Source: a virus. Taken from it: 25,596 nucleotides of DNA. Positions 1 to 7,486 of the stretch are shown piece after piece; the stretch's first letter is position 1; every line of letters starts with the position of its first letter. Position numbers and translations under genes: made by a program. The stretch is from the IMG/VR virus record IMGVR_UViG_3300034190_002531, positions 1-25,596 of that record; one strand, 5' to 3'. A model generated the notes under the pieces. That model did not search any database, was not told where the DNA came from, and saw only the letters and a program-made list of their open reading frames with translations.

Positions 1-314
1 TCGCGGACTCGTGCTTCAAGCTCAGCAATCCGCTTGTCCTTGGCTTCAGCAGCCTCGCGGAACTGCTGCTCAAGAGCTTGACGCGCCTCGGTGTACTTGC
101 CTTCTGATTCAAGTTTGTTCTGCTCAACGTTGCGCTTGAACTCAAGCAGCTCTTGAACATCGACACCGTCAGGGATTGTTTTTGCTTCCTTGAGCTTGCC
201 AATCAGCTCATAATTCTTTTTCTCCAACGCTTGGATGCTGTTCTTGAGTGCATCCAGCTCGGCATTGTTTGGAGCTGCGGGAGACGTAATCTCCAGATTC
301 TGCTCTTCAGACAT
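1..314 (-). CDS. Scaffold-like capsid assembly protein, 3' end cut by window edge
   Basis: The frame is open from an ATG at 314 to the left edge, giving 104 residues of the N-terminal part. The protein is charged and largely helical. A short Pro/Ala/Asn linker near residues 10-18 is followed by heptad-like Leu/Ile spacing and Glu/Lys/Gln-rich coiled coil (for example ELDALKNSIQALEKK and RQALEQQFREAAEAKDKRI). Such proteins commonly sit between portal/minor head genes and the major capsid gene and act as scaffolds, so the next gene off the left edge should be the major capsid protein. A 5-bp inverted repeat TAACC/GGTTA (318-332) lies just upstream of the start and no clear Shine-Dalgarno is visible. 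The scaffold role is inferred from position and composition, since the C-terminus is not seen. Confidence 0.7.
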   Translation of the reverse strand, partial: MSEEQNLEITSPAAPNNAELDALKNSIQALEKKNYELIGKLKEAKTIPDGVDVQELLEFKRNVEQNKLESEGKYTEARQALEQQFREAAEAKDKRIAELEARVR

Positions 315-355
315 TGATAACCCGTAAGGTTAATTTCACGCTCACTGTAACTGGC

Positions 356-637
356 TCAAGACCACTTCACCCGATTCGCCCACCAAGCCGCCGACGTTTT
401 GCCCTTCGCGATATTTTTTGCGTGGCGCGCTTTAAATGACTTGCGCTTAGCTTTGTCCTTAGCACTCTCGCCTTTTCTAGGAGGCTTCGTCTTAGCACCC
501 TGCATTCCGAACCTAATGAGCCTCGGTTTGCCGCCTTCCTTAATGACAACAGCGTGAGACTTACCGCTCGGATGGTTCGGCGTGCGGATGGGCTTATCAA
601 AGCCTTGAAACGTATGGCCACCGCGTTTGATGCTCAT
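356..637 (-). CDS. DUF6321-like small basic phage protein
   Basis: A 93-aa Lys/Arg/His-rich protein. The pattern IRTPNHPSGKSHAVV, IRFGMQGAK, KRKSFKARHAKNIAKGK and a C-terminal SAAWWANRVKW matches what I recall of the DUF6321 family, small proteins common in phages near portal, scaffold and capsid genes. Function is unknown. Its ATG overlaps the TGA of the upstream gene (ATGA, 634-637), so translation is probably coupled. It is the last of a run of six small genes before the scaffold-like gene, 41 nt further on. Family assignment comes from memory of the motif, not a search. Confidence 0.82.
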   Translation of the reverse strand: MSIKRGGHTFQGFDKPIRTPNHPSGKSHAVVIKEGGKPRLIRFGMQGAKTKPPRKGESAKDKAKRKSFKARHAKNIAKGKTSAAWWANRVKWS

Positions 638-789
638 TTACCTTTCCTGCTCATAGCCAAACGATGTGCCTTGGTGAAGCTCATGCCCTCACGCATCTTG
701 CGCTTCATAAAGTCCATGTGCGCCTTAGTGTGCCCATGCGCCTCTTGGTGCCGCTTCAAAGCGTTTTTTTGACGGGTGGTGAGCTTCAT
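634..789 (-). CDS. Very small basic protein (51 aa), unknown
   Basis: A 51-aa protein (begins MKLTTRQKNALKRHQEAH, ends RLAMSRKGK) with about one third Lys/Arg/His residues and two His-rich helices. It has no domain I recognise. Support comes from the start codon at 789 inside the end of the upstream gene (4-nt overlap) and a stop that overlaps the ATG of the DUF6321-like gene. No other gene fits this stretch. The His/Lys spacing (RHQEAHGHTKAHMDFMKRKM) suggests a nucleic-acid or metal binder, but that is only inference. Confidence 0.66.
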   Translation of the reverse strand: MKLTTRQKNALKRHQEAHGHTKAHMDFMKRKMREGMSFTKAHRLAMSRKGK

Positions 790-1040
790 TTCTTTTTCTT
801 GCCCTTTTTCAACAGATCAGCGTCGGCCTTGCGCGCTCCGCCTTTGCCTGAGATGAAGCTATTGACACGACCCATAGCCCAGGCAGCCATCGGGACATTG
901 CGCGAGCCGCTGCCAAGATATGCGCCTTGGCCACGCCGATACACTGCGGCTAGCTGACCGTAGGTAAAGCGGGTGCCCTCAGCCTTTTTACGAAGAGCCT
1001 TTTTTACGCTTTCGCTTAGTGGTTTTCTTTTTGGTGCCAC
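786..1040 (-). CDS. Small basic protein with WAMGRVNSFI motif (possibly DUF5824-like)
   Basis: I place the start at a GTG at 1040, giving 84 aa. The frame is open further upstream to 1151, but that part overlaps the upstream gene and has atypical composition. The core TRFTYGQLAAVYRRGQGAY...MAAWAMGRVNSFI resembles small phage proteins of the type KVYDRGxxAW...WAMARVNSF, sometimes filed under DUF5824. I am not certain of that number. The tail is Lys-rich (LLKKGKKKK). It overlaps the upstream gene by 53 nt and the downstream one by 4 nt. Function is unknown. Confidence 0.7.
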   Translation of the reverse strand: MAPKRKPLSESVKKALRKKAEGTRFTYGQLAAVYRRGQGAYLGSGSRNVPMAAWAMGRVNSFISGKGGARKADADLLKKGKKKK

Positions 1041-1218
1041 CTTGTTTGGCCCTCGATGCTGAAACGGCTTTGATGTCGATAAACTCGCCGCGCTTGTAAG
1101 CCTCGGCGGTTCGCTTGATCTCTCGTGCCTTGGCAGCGCGGTTCTTTGCACCTGACAGGTACTTCTTAGGCAGGCCGGTGGCCTTGTCCTTCGGAACGCG
1201 ACGCTGCTTCCGTGCCAT
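988..1218 (-). CDS. Small, highly basic protein (76 aa), unknown
   Basis: A 76-aa protein rich in Lys/Arg/Ala. A conserved-looking centre (GLPKKYLSGAKNRAAKAREIKRTAEAYKRG is the region around residues 15-44) is followed by a short IDIKAVSASRA segment and a Lys/Thr tail (TKKKTTKRKRKKGSS). The ATG at 1218 overlaps the upstream TAA (TAATG). The central KYLSG...RAxxAREIKRT pattern resembles short hypothetical proteins of cyanophages. The tail looks like a histone-like DNA-binding arm. Function is unknown. Confidence 0.7.
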   Translation of the reverse strand: MARKQRRVPKDKATGLPKKYLSGAKNRAAKAREIKRTAEAYKRGEFIDIKAVSASRAKQGGTKKKTTKRKRKKGSS

Positions 1219-1283
1219 TACTTCTTCTTGCCGCCCTTCTTCTTCTTTTTCTTGGGCTTACCCATCCCGTAATGTCCAGGCAT
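1218..1283 (-). CDS. Micro-ORF: MPGHYG... polylysine peptide (21 aa)
   Basis: A 21-aa reading frame beginning MPGHYGMGKP and ending in a Lys-rich run (KKKKKKGGKKK). It is locked between neighbours by TGATG at its start (1283-1285) and TAATG at its end (1218-1220). I recall similar MPGHYG-Lys peptides near this position in cyanophage genomes, which is the main reason to call something this short. An alternative start is the internal MGKP. Confidence 0.5.
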   Translation of the reverse strand: MPGHYGMGKPKKKKKKGGKKK

Positions 1284-1396
1284 CAGTCGGCCTCCGAAGG
1301 TGCTTCCTTTTTAGCGGACTTTTTCTTGGCCGTCGCCTTGGGCTTGGCCTCAGCGCCTTGCTCTGTGAATTGATACTTAGCTGGCAGAGGTGCCAT
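1283..1396 (-). CDS. Small Lys/Ala-rich histone-H1-like peptide (37 aa)
   Basis: A 37-aa frame beginning MAPLPAKYQFTEQG and continuing into a Lys/Ala/Pro-rich stretch (KPKATAKKKSAKKEAPSEAD). Its ATG at 1396 lies inside the last codons of the minor head gene (20-nt overlap in another frame). Its TGA overlaps the next ATG. The tail resembles histone H1 C-terminal or AlgP-like repeats, which bind DNA through charge. It is the first of six overlapping small genes. Existence is supported by overlap geometry, and its function is unknown. Confidence 0.55.
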   Translation of the reverse strand: MAPLPAKYQFTEQGAEAKPKATAKKKSAKKEAPSEAD

Positions 1397-2522
1397 AGCC
1401 ACGGTTGCGTAATTCATCCAAGGTTAGCTCCGAGCCATCCTTGGCCACAAACTTACGGATGGCATCAGAAGGGCCGTACTTTCTGACCAGTCCTTTCCAC
1501 ATAGCAAGACGCTCAGGCCCAAGAGCATCACGCTTCACAGCATCACTTTGATCGTTTAACCACGCACCGTAATCCTCACGCGCTTCCTCAAACTCCTTCT
1601 CAAGCCCGATCGGAATGTTGATGTAACGCGAGCGACAGTTGAAATGTTGCGGTGGATATGGGCCTTGCCCGTGCTTGAACACCTTGCCATCTAACGCGCG
1701 ACAGATCGGTGAAGTCCGGCTATCGAGCGTCGCCGTGTAGCGGTACTTTGCCGTCGCGTCGGGATTCTCGGCAGCAATGATCCGATCGGCGGCGACAGCC
1801 ACTTGATTCACACTGGTGCGAACAATGGCTCTGATCTGATTGTTCGGGATGCTGGTTGCCTGGCCGCCTGCCGCAATAATCGTGTCAATAGACCCGCGCT
1901 GCTCTTTGGTCAGCCGTCCCTTCAACCTGCGAACAATGGTCGGTACTGATTCGCCTTCTAACAGGCCGTTCCGCACCGCAACGCTAAACAGCTCGGCCTG
2001 CCTGGCGGACATCTTGCTGAAGGCTTCGCGGACAACCTCACCATTGGGCAGGCTTATCTCTTGCCCGACGGTTAGCTGGAAAGTGATTGGGTTGCTTGCG
2101 ATCCGCTCGAAGCTATCGCTCAAATTGACAACACCGGCCATCGTCGGCTGACTCGTGACGATCGCTTGGCCCAAAGCTGGGCTGACCTCCACAGTGCCAA
2201 CGGTTGCAGCTGCCCCGGCAGGCAGCGCCTTCTGTAGTTGCTCCGCTGCAAACTCCGACTGCAGCACAGCCAAGCCCTGCAGCTCCTCGGTCATCGTCGC
2301 AATGCTGTCGCCAGACCAAGTGCGAAGTGAATCGTTTAGTTGCGCGAGAATGGCCCGAAGCCGTGCAGCTTTAACAGGAGACGCAAGCTCATCAATCCCA
2401 CGCAGCTGATCAACAGCATCCAACACAGCGTCGTTGTATGCACGGATCAAACGTCGCGACACACTGTTGCTATAGCGATTCAGATCGATCGCGTTTCGGA
2501 ATATCTCGCGAAGTTCACTCAT
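1377..2522 (-). CDS. Minor head / head morphogenesis protein (SPP1 gp7 / Mu F type)
   Basis: A 381-aa protein with a mostly helical N-terminal two thirds. It carries the C-terminal signature of SPP1 gp7/Mu gpF minor head proteins: an Arg-Thr segment (IRAIVRTSVNQVAVAADR, about residues 230-248), then YRYTATLDSRTSPICRALDGKVF and GPYPPQHFNCRSR with the typical paired Cys/His. Members bind the portal and a few copies enter the procapsid. The position directly after the portal with one small gene between them is standard. It overlaps the upstream gene by 4 nt (ATGA) and the downstream micro-gene by 20 nt. Confidence 0.92.
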   Translation of the reverse strand: MSELREIFRNAIDLNRYSNSVSRRLIRAYNDAVLDAVDQLRGIDELASPVKAARLRAILAQLNDSLRTWSGDSIATMTEELQGLAVLQSEFAAEQLQKALPAGAAATVGTVEVSPALGQAIVTSQPTMAGVVNLSDSFERIASNPITFQLTVGQEISLPNGEVVREAFSKMSARQAELFSVAVRNGLLEGESVPTIVRRLKGRLTKEQRGSIDTIIAAGGQATSIPNNQIRAIVRTSVNQVAVAADRIIAAENPDATAKYRYTATLDSRTSPICRALDGKVFKHGQGPYPPQHFNCRSRYINIPIGLEKEFEEAREDYGAWLNDQSDAVKRDALGPERLAMWKGLVRKYGPSDAIRKFVAKDGSELTLDELRNRGYGTSAS

Positions 2523-2797
2523 GCCGGCTCAATCCCCAACTCGTCAGCCGCTGTAACGCAAAGCGCCGAAACATCAGCCCCAGCCTTGAGGGCAAACTTG
2601 ACGGTGCTGTAAAACTTTGCCCTGGCATTCAGGTCGTAGCAGTGGATATGCATCTCAGTCACTTTGGATATTTTGCCCTTGCTGAAGTAGCTCATTCGAA
2701 TCACGGCAAAGTATTCGTTCGTTAATTCCTCTTTGGCAAAGAACAGCAACTGCTTACGTGGCGGCTCTGGTCTCCGCAGGTTATCCAGCCAGCTCAT
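2519..2797 (-). CDS. Small protein between portal and minor head gene, unknown
   Basis: I chose the ATG at 2797 (92 aa), preceded by GAGG. A TTG at 2809 would add four residues. It overlaps the portal gene end by 17 nt and the minor head start by 4 nt. The protein has a mixed alpha/beta look with a Pro-rich start (RRPEPPRKQ), a central FAKEELTNEYFAVIRMSYF and a C-terminal helix. I recognise no family. Head-operon position suggests a structural or assembly accessory. Confidence 0.72.
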   Translation of the reverse strand: MSWLDNLRRPEPPRKQLLFFAKEELTNEYFAVIRMSYFSKGKISKVTEMHIHCYDLNARAKFYSTVKFALKAGADVSALCVTAADELGIEPA

Positions 2798-4223
2798 CAG
2801 CCTCGCCAACCGCTTCTGGCATTGTGGCCTCTGTTTCAGGCGCAGGCTCAGGCTCTGGCTGCTGCATCTCGATCATGCCGCCGCTTTGGGTGGCCTCGAT
2901 CTCTTCCTCAACATCAAAGTCGTCGCCCAGCACTTCGCCAGCCTCAAGCTGAAGCAGCAAAGTTTCCTGGGTGATCGTGCCTGCGGTGTAGAGCTGCAGC
3001 AAGGCTTGGATCTCTTGAGGCTCAAGCCTTGTGCCCATGAAGTCGCGATTGACCAAGCTACTGCCGGCATTCGCCTCGCCCATGTACTGAGCGTGGAAGC
3101 GCAGGCAGTTGTCGATCAGATCCTGCATCTGCTGGGCCACCACCATCATGGTGCTGTCGCCTTGGCTGCGGTCGATCCGCTTGGCCTCTGCAGTTTCGCC
3201 GACCAGCTTTGCGCCAAGAACTGCAGCTAATCCCAGCTCGTTTATTTGAGACGCAATTTGATCCAACCGGCGGAACTGAGCGTCGTAGCTGTTGCCTGAT
3301 GGCTCGATGTATTGCGCCGAAGCCCCTTCAGGCAAGGCCATCGCTTCACCAGGGCCGGCACTGATCTCTTCAGCAGATTGCGGGAAACCAAAAATCGCCA
3401 ACATCGGCACTGCGCTGATATGGAGCTGATTCGCTAAATCACTTTGGGTTTGGTAGTGCTGCAGGTTCAGCTCAGCAATATCAGCCAAGGGCGGGATTGA
3501 TTCAAGAAGGCCCATCCGGTTGGAATAGGCCACGCTGAACGGGATCTCGCTCAGGCTCGTGCGGCCTTCATCAACAACGCGGAAGTCGCCCTTCGCGTCC
3601 TTTTGGTGAATCTCAAAAGCGCCAGGGGTTAAGACGCGAACTTGCACCACCTCCTTTTCGCCATAAAGACCATCGGGGACAAGAATCTTTTCCTGCAGCC
3701 GCAGCTGAGTCAGCTTCTGCTCTCCGTCTGCCAGCTCGGTCCGCCAGCCCAAGATGTCCCTTGGCGTGTAGGTCACGTAGTAGGGACGCCCGCTCTGACC
3801 GGCAGATGGGGCATCAACAAGAACGCCAACGTGGCCGTACCGGATGCAGACCCTAGTTGTCGAAAACAACCAAGTTTGTAAATCGTTGCCCTGCAGATCA
3901 ACATCAAACAACTGCTCGCGGATTTGATCTGCCACGTCGTCGAGCCGCACTGGCTTACGGGTCAACATGCCCGCAAGCATCCTCTCCAAGCGAACGTAAT
4001 AAGGGGCTAAGACTGATCGCTGCAGCCTGTTGTCATATGCCTCATCAAGTTCTCGAGGTTCTTGTGGAAGAAACTTGCGATGTCCCTTGCGAATTTTGTA
4101 AGTGCCGCCGAGAAGGTGCTCTATAAGGCCCCAATGAGGCTCCATGTTGACCCAGGCGGTACTGGGGTCATTGACCTGCGTCACATTGCCAATACGTTGC
4201 CGCCCGGAGAAACCTGAATACAC
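2781..4223 (-). CDS. Portal protein (DUF4055 type)
   Basis: A 480-aa protein located between terminase and minor head protein. The N-terminal half has KFLPQEPRELDEAYDNRL, then LERMLAGMLTRKPVRLDD and VRYGHVGVLVDAPS-like segments, typical of DUF4055 portal proteins. The second half is helical (LAELNLQHYQTQSDLANQLH, then AAVLGAKLVGETAEA). The last 50 residues are acidic and Pro/Glu-rich, as in the clip or tail of many portals. Portal subunits form the dodecameric DNA channel at one capsid vertex and dock the terminase. It follows terL with a 27-nt gap. Length fits the family. Confidence 0.92.
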   Translation of the reverse strand: MYSGFSGRQRIGNVTQVNDPSTAWVNMEPHWGLIEHLLGGTYKIRKGHRKFLPQEPRELDEAYDNRLQRSVLAPYYVRLERMLAGMLTRKPVRLDDVADQIREQLFDVDLQGNDLQTWLFSTTRVCIRYGHVGVLVDAPSAGQSGRPYYVTYTPRDILGWRTELADGEQKLTQLRLQEKILVPDGLYGEKEVVQVRVLTPGAFEIHQKDAKGDFRVVDEGRTSLSEIPFSVAYSNRMGLLESIPPLADIAELNLQHYQTQSDLANQLHISAVPMLAIFGFPQSAEEISAGPGEAMALPEGASAQYIEPSGNSYDAQFRRLDQIASQINELGLAAVLGAKLVGETAEAKRIDRSQGDSTMMVVAQQMQDLIDNCLRFHAQYMGEANAGSSLVNRDFMGTRLEPQEIQALLQLYTAGTITQETLLLQLEAGEVLGDDFDVEEEIEATQSGGMIEMQQPEPEPAPETEATMPEAVGEADELAG

Positions 4224-4250
4224 AGCTAAAGCCCACCCGATGGCATCAGC

Positions 4251-5603
4251 TTAGTAAAGCCTGATTCCTGTGCCTCGACCAGCACGAGCATGGATCATTG
4301 AGAACTCTCGATAGACCAAATATCCGAGAGCGTCATTCATATGGTCATAACCTGCGTCTTTATCAGGATCGCCGGCCTCGGTGTAACTCTGCAGCTCTAG
4401 GCACTCAATCGTCCGCTTGCAATTAGCCGCAACCTGCAGCCTTACTTTGCCTTTGCCGTTCTCCAGCAGAGCTTGTAGAGAAGCCACCCGATCACGGACG
4501 GGAGGGTTGGCTTTCGGCGATTGATTGCTGAACCCGTAGGATTCCAAGATCTGAATGTCCGTTCGTGAGGCATTCGTGCTTCTGTTGCCGCCTGATGCGT
4601 CAGGGTAGATGTAAACCTTGCGTCCGTTAGCGCGGAGTTGTATCTCTTGGGCCATTGCGTCGGTGTCATGTGCACCGCTGATCTCGTCGATCAGGAGAAG
4701 GTTTTCTCCAAGACGAACACCAATCACCGCTGACATGTTGCCGATATTGAAGTCAACACCCACGCGAAGTGGTTCCATGCTGACGTCAGGAATCGAGTTA
4801 GTGACATGTTTTTCGCGATTGAACCGGTCATAAACCTGACCAGTTGTGAGATTGCAAAATTGGCCTTCTAGGTAAGCCTGCAACAGGCTCGGATCGTAGT
4901 TGGCTTGCAGTCTCTCGATAAAGTCTTGGGGCAGATAGGGATTATCTGCTGAGCGCATCCTAATGAGCTTGCGGTCTTCGCGCTGCTGCGCCTCTTCTGT
5001 GCCGAACGTGTTCCACATCCAACGGAAGCCCTCTGGCGTTGATGCGGCGCTGAACTGGCGCACGTTGCCGGCCCTGAGGCGGCCAAGGATCTTGGGGAAC
5101 GCGCGCGTGCAAATTGCAGGGTTCACCGTATCAATTTCATCGCAGAGGATATACGCCAAGTTCAGGCCGATGATGCGGGAGTAATTCTCGAAGGAGCGGC
5201 ACAGCAATTTGCTGTCTCCGCCTGGAAAGTGCAGCAGATATTCCGGCAACGGTGATGCGCGGAAGGTGTACGGGATCTCGTACTGCTCAAGGAAGCCTTC
5301 AAAATCCGCCTGCCAAATATCACGAATCAAAGGCCCAGTAGGCTCCATGACGCAGCCGGTAAAGCCTTGATTGGCGGCTGCCATGAAGACGCTCTTCGCA
5401 GCTAACGCTCTCGTCTTGCCGGCCCCGTAGCCAGCAGAGATACCAAGGATCTCGGTCTTGTCGTCATCAACAAAGGCACGCTGGCCTGGGTGCAGATCTT
5501 CCCGGATCCGATTGAGCAGCTTGGCAACGTCAAGTTGGGAGTTGCCCTCGCCGATGCGGTGTAGCACCGAGCCAGTCGGGATGTGGCTCAAGATTCCGCT
5601 CAC
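4251..5603 (-). CDS. terL: Terminase large subunit (TerL)
   Basis: A 450-aa DNA packaging motor. The N-terminal ATPase has Walker A GISAGYGAGKT (residues 54-64), Walker B YILCDE (151-156) and a coupling motif SAASTPEG (185-192). The C-terminal RNase H-fold nuclease has VGVDFN (D284), YPDASG (D335) and DHMNDALGY (D420/D424), so both activities look intact. It translocates DNA into the procapsid and cuts the concatemer. The start at 5603 overlaps the terS stop by 4 nt. The YPDASG and DHxNDALGY signatures are typical of phage terminases that act with a DUF4055 portal. Confidence 0.96.
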   Translation of the reverse strand: MSGILSHIPTGSVLHRIGEGNSQLDVAKLLNRIREDLHPGQRAFVDDDKTEILGISAGYGAGKTRALAAKSVFMAAANQGFTGCVMEPTGPLIRDIWQADFEGFLEQYEIPYTFRASPLPEYLLHFPGGDSKLLCRSFENYSRIIGLNLAYILCDEIDTVNPAICTRAFPKILGRLRAGNVRQFSAASTPEGFRWMWNTFGTEEAQQREDRKLIRMRSADNPYLPQDFIERLQANYDPSLLQAYLEGQFCNLTTGQVYDRFNREKHVTNSIPDVSMEPLRVGVDFNIGNMSAVIGVRLGENLLLIDEISGAHDTDAMAQEIQLRANGRKVYIYPDASGGNRSTNASRTDIQILESYGFSNQSPKANPPVRDRVASLQALLENGKGKVRLQVAANCKRTIECLELQSYTEAGDPDKDAGYDHMNDALGYLVYREFSMIHARAGRGTGIRLY

Positions 5604-5920
5604 TGAAGCACCTGGGCAATCTGCGCGGCGGTCTTGATGCAGCCCAGTGCAGCGTTGAGGTTATTGGTCTTGCGGGCCTCCTTTTGGAGCGTGGCGAGCT
5701 GGGCCAGGATCTCTGCTGTAAAAGTCAAGCGGTCCGTTTCCCAGTCAGCGCGCAAGATGTCCCGCGCACGGGCGATGTACGTGTCAGCTGAACGCTCGGA
5801 CGCCTCCCACTCCTTTGCTGCGTACTGCAGGATTTCGGACCGCACTGCGCCGTTCGCCAAAAGGCGTGCAACGCGGTTGATCCGCATGTCCATTTCAATT
5901 TTGGTTGACTTTTTCCCCAT
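5600..5920 (-). CDS. terS: Terminase small subunit (TerS)
   Basis: A 106-aa helical protein directly upstream of terL with a 4-nt overlap. The start is the ATG at 5920, with GGGAGG four bases upstream. A TTG at 5923 is too close to that site. A helix-turn-helix-like N-terminus (RINRVARLLANGAVRSEILQ, then ASERSADTYIARARDIL, about residues 15-58) would recognise the packaging site, and the helical C-terminus would oligomerise. Its ATG overlaps the stop of the methyltransferase gene (TGATG), tying modification and packaging genes into one transcript. Confidence 0.9.
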   Translation of the reverse strand: MGKKSTKIEMDMRINRVARLLANGAVRSEILQYAAKEWEASERSADTYIARARDILRADWETDRLTFTAEILAQLATLQKEARKTNNLNAALGCIKTAAQIAQVLQ

Positions 5921-7122
5921 CAATCCTCCCGAGGAGCCAGCACAGCGTCCTTACCAGTGAATTCTGACCAACGCTGGACGATGACGTCGCAATAGGCGGG
6001 GTCAAGTTCCATGAGTCGAGCGTGACGCCGAATCCGCTCACACGCAATGATCGTGGTGCCCGAGCCACCGAAAGAGTCCAAGACCAGTTGGTTTGGCTTG
6101 GTTGAGTTGTCGATTTGATACTGGAAAAGGTCAACCGGCTTCATGGTTGGGTGCTGCCCGTTCCGACTTGGTTTGTCGAACTCAAGGACGGTGGTTTGTT
6201 TGCGGTCTGCGTTCCAGGTGTGAGCGGCTCCTTCAGTCCAGCCGTAAAGGCAAGGCTCGTGCTTCCAGTGGTAATCCTGCCGGCCCATGACAAGGGATGA
6301 CTTGAGCCAGATCAGGCATTGCCGAACCTTCCAGCCGTTGTCGTGAGCAGCGCCTCGGAAGTTGTAGCCCTCGGAGTCTGCGTGCCAGATATAGAACGCC
6401 GCGCCGGGCTTAAGGACTTGATTGGCTGAGGAGTAGACGTCGCAAAGGAACTGACGGAACTCACCGTCGGCCATGCTGTCGTTTTTGATCGTCAGGGCGT
6501 CCTTGGTTTTGCCTTCGTAATCGACGTTGTAAGGCGGATCAGTGAGCCACAGGTCGGCGAGCTGGCCGTCCATCAAGCGTTGGAGGTGCTGCGGGTTAGT
6601 TGAGTCGCCGCAGAGCAAACGGTGGTTGCCAAGGATCCAAAGGTCGCCTGGTTTAGTGACCGGCTCCTCTGGCGCGTCGGGAACCGCGTCTGGATCCGTG
6701 TTGCCCTCAACAGGGTCAACCTCGACAACGTTCAACAGCTCATCAAGGTCGTCTTGGTTAAACCAAGGGTCAAGCTCGTGCTCCTCAGACAGGCGATGCA
6801 GCATCTCAAGATCCCACTCGCTGAGATCGGCGGTGCGGTTGTCGGCAAGAGCGAGGCCGACCTTCTGCTCTTCGGAGAGGCCAGTGCGCCGCACTGCGAT
6901 GACTTCGTCGCCTTCTGACTCGATGATCCGGACGCGGCGGATGCCGGCGGCCTTGGCTCCGTCAATGGTGCCGTTGCCGGCGAGAATGCGATTCTCCTCG
7001 TCGATGACGATGGAACGTGCAGCGCCGTAACGCTGCAGTGATTCTTTGATTAAGTCTGAAGAACGATCTGTGCGACGGCGTGCATTCTTGTGATCAGATT
7101 TCAGATCGTTGATTGATGCCAC
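5920..7122 (-). CDS. ParB-domain DNA methyltransferase (beta-class N4/N6)
   Basis: A 400-aa fusion. Residues 1-105 are a ParB/Srx-like nuclease-fold domain (NARRRTDRSSDLIKESLQ, RILAGNGTIDGAKAAG, KVGLALADNRTADLSEWD). Residues 155-400 are an amino-methyltransferase with catalytic DPPY (195-198), HPTMKP (324-329), S-adenosylmethionine motif SFGGSGTT (350-357) and ELDPAYCD (372-379). DPPY before the glycine motif marks the beta class, which methylates adenine N6 or cytosine N4. Such ParB-methylases often sit directly before terS in phages. No restriction partner is visible, so self-protection or control of packaging is likelier than restriction. The start is a GTG at 7122 without a clear Shine-Dalgarno. 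Confidence 0.93.
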   Translation of the reverse strand: MASINDLKSDHKNARRRTDRSSDLIKESLQRYGAARSIVIDEENRILAGNGTIDGAKAAGIRRVRIIESEGDEVIAVRRTGLSEEQKVGLALADNRTADLSEWDLEMLHRLSEEHELDPWFNQDDLDELLNVVEVDPVEGNTDPDAVPDAPEEPVTKPGDLWILGNHRLLCGDSTNPQHLQRLMDGQLADLWLTDPPYNVDYEGKTKDALTIKNDSMADGEFRQFLCDVYSSANQVLKPGAAFYIWHADSEGYNFRGAAHDNGWKVRQCLIWLKSSLVMGRQDYHWKHEPCLYGWTEGAAHTWNADRKQTTVLEFDKPSRNGQHPTMKPVDLFQYQIDNSTKPNQLVLDSFGGSGTTIIACERIRRHARLMELDPAYCDVIVQRWSEFTGKDAVLAPRED

Positions 7123-7285
7123 CAGCTTGATGTCTTGACTTCCACGCTGACATTAGCTGATTGATTTTGACGTCAACTAAGTGCATTGAAGAAACAGTTC
7201 CGACGTATTCACCTACTTGAATCCTGAGGCATCCGTCTTCGAGGGTGCGGATCTTTGGATTTGGCGTAGGCGGCTCTGAGTGCAT
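7094..7285 (-). CDS. Small protein before the methyltransferase, unknown
   Basis: A 63-aa frame from an ATG at 7285, ending 29 nt inside the methyltransferase gene. A farther ATG at 7315 is possible. The sequence (IRTLEDGCLRIQVGEYVGTV, then LVDVKINQLMSAWKSR) suggests a short beta-rich start and an amphipathic helix. No family is recognised. It overlaps the next upstream small frame by 77 nt, so one of the two may be spurious. A TTGACG/TAATGT pair inside the gene (7150-7176, spacer 15) could be an internal promoter for the methyltransferase, but is weak. Confidence 0.5.
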   Translation of the reverse strand: MHSEPPTPNPKIRTLEDGCLRIQVGEYVGTVSSMHLVDVKINQLMSAWKSRHQAGGINQRSEI

Positions 7286-7355
7286 TTTCGTACCGGATGA
7301 AGACGGCAAGGTCATTTTGACGCTGTAGTGCGCGAAGGTCGTGGTCCTTAGTCAT
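7209..7355 (-). CDS. Possible small protein (48 aa), unknown
   Basis: An ATG at 7355 opens a 48-aa frame beginning MTKDHDLRALQRQND, helical and Arg/Lys-rich towards the end. It fills an otherwise empty stretch and reads like real protein for its first 33 residues. Beyond that it overlaps the neighbour for 77 nt and turns into an Arg/Pro-rich tail, which is weak evidence. There is no Shine-Dalgarno. Confidence 0.4.
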   Translation of the reverse strand: MTKDHDLRALQRQNDLAVFIRYENALRAAYAKSKDPHPRRRMPQDSSR

Positions 7356-7486
7356 GTTGCAAAGAGTGAGTCGGGGGATGGATCACGCTGCTCGTTCGTG
7401 CCCTGCTTTTCCCTGAGGCACCCAGGGTGTTGTATGGCTTTCAGCCTGAGCGGGGGACAGCTCAGGCGTCAGGCTCCCCGACAGGC
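7356..7486 (-). other. Gene-free stretch with two hairpins
   Basis: This 131-nt non-coding gap lies in the minus-strand operon. It holds a perfect 8-bp inverted repeat GCCTGAGC/GCTCAGGC with an 8-nt loop (7444-7467) and a 5-bp repeat CCCTG/CAGGG (7411-7427). GGGGA/TCCCC blocks give alternative pairings. There is no run of U after the stems on the minus strand, so it is not a standard intrinsic terminator. It may be an attenuator, an mRNA-stabilising element or a small RNA. Confidence 0.5.

Noticed and set aside
664-957. Plus-strand 97-aa open frame
   Set aside because: It is antisense to two small basic genes whose overlaps support them, and its composition is that of complement of Lys/Arg codons.
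7150-7176. TTGACG/TAATGT pair as a third copy of the regulated promoter
   Set aside because: The spacer is 15 nt and has no GGCGCGCC element. It lies within a small gene, so it is noted only as a weak internal promoter.
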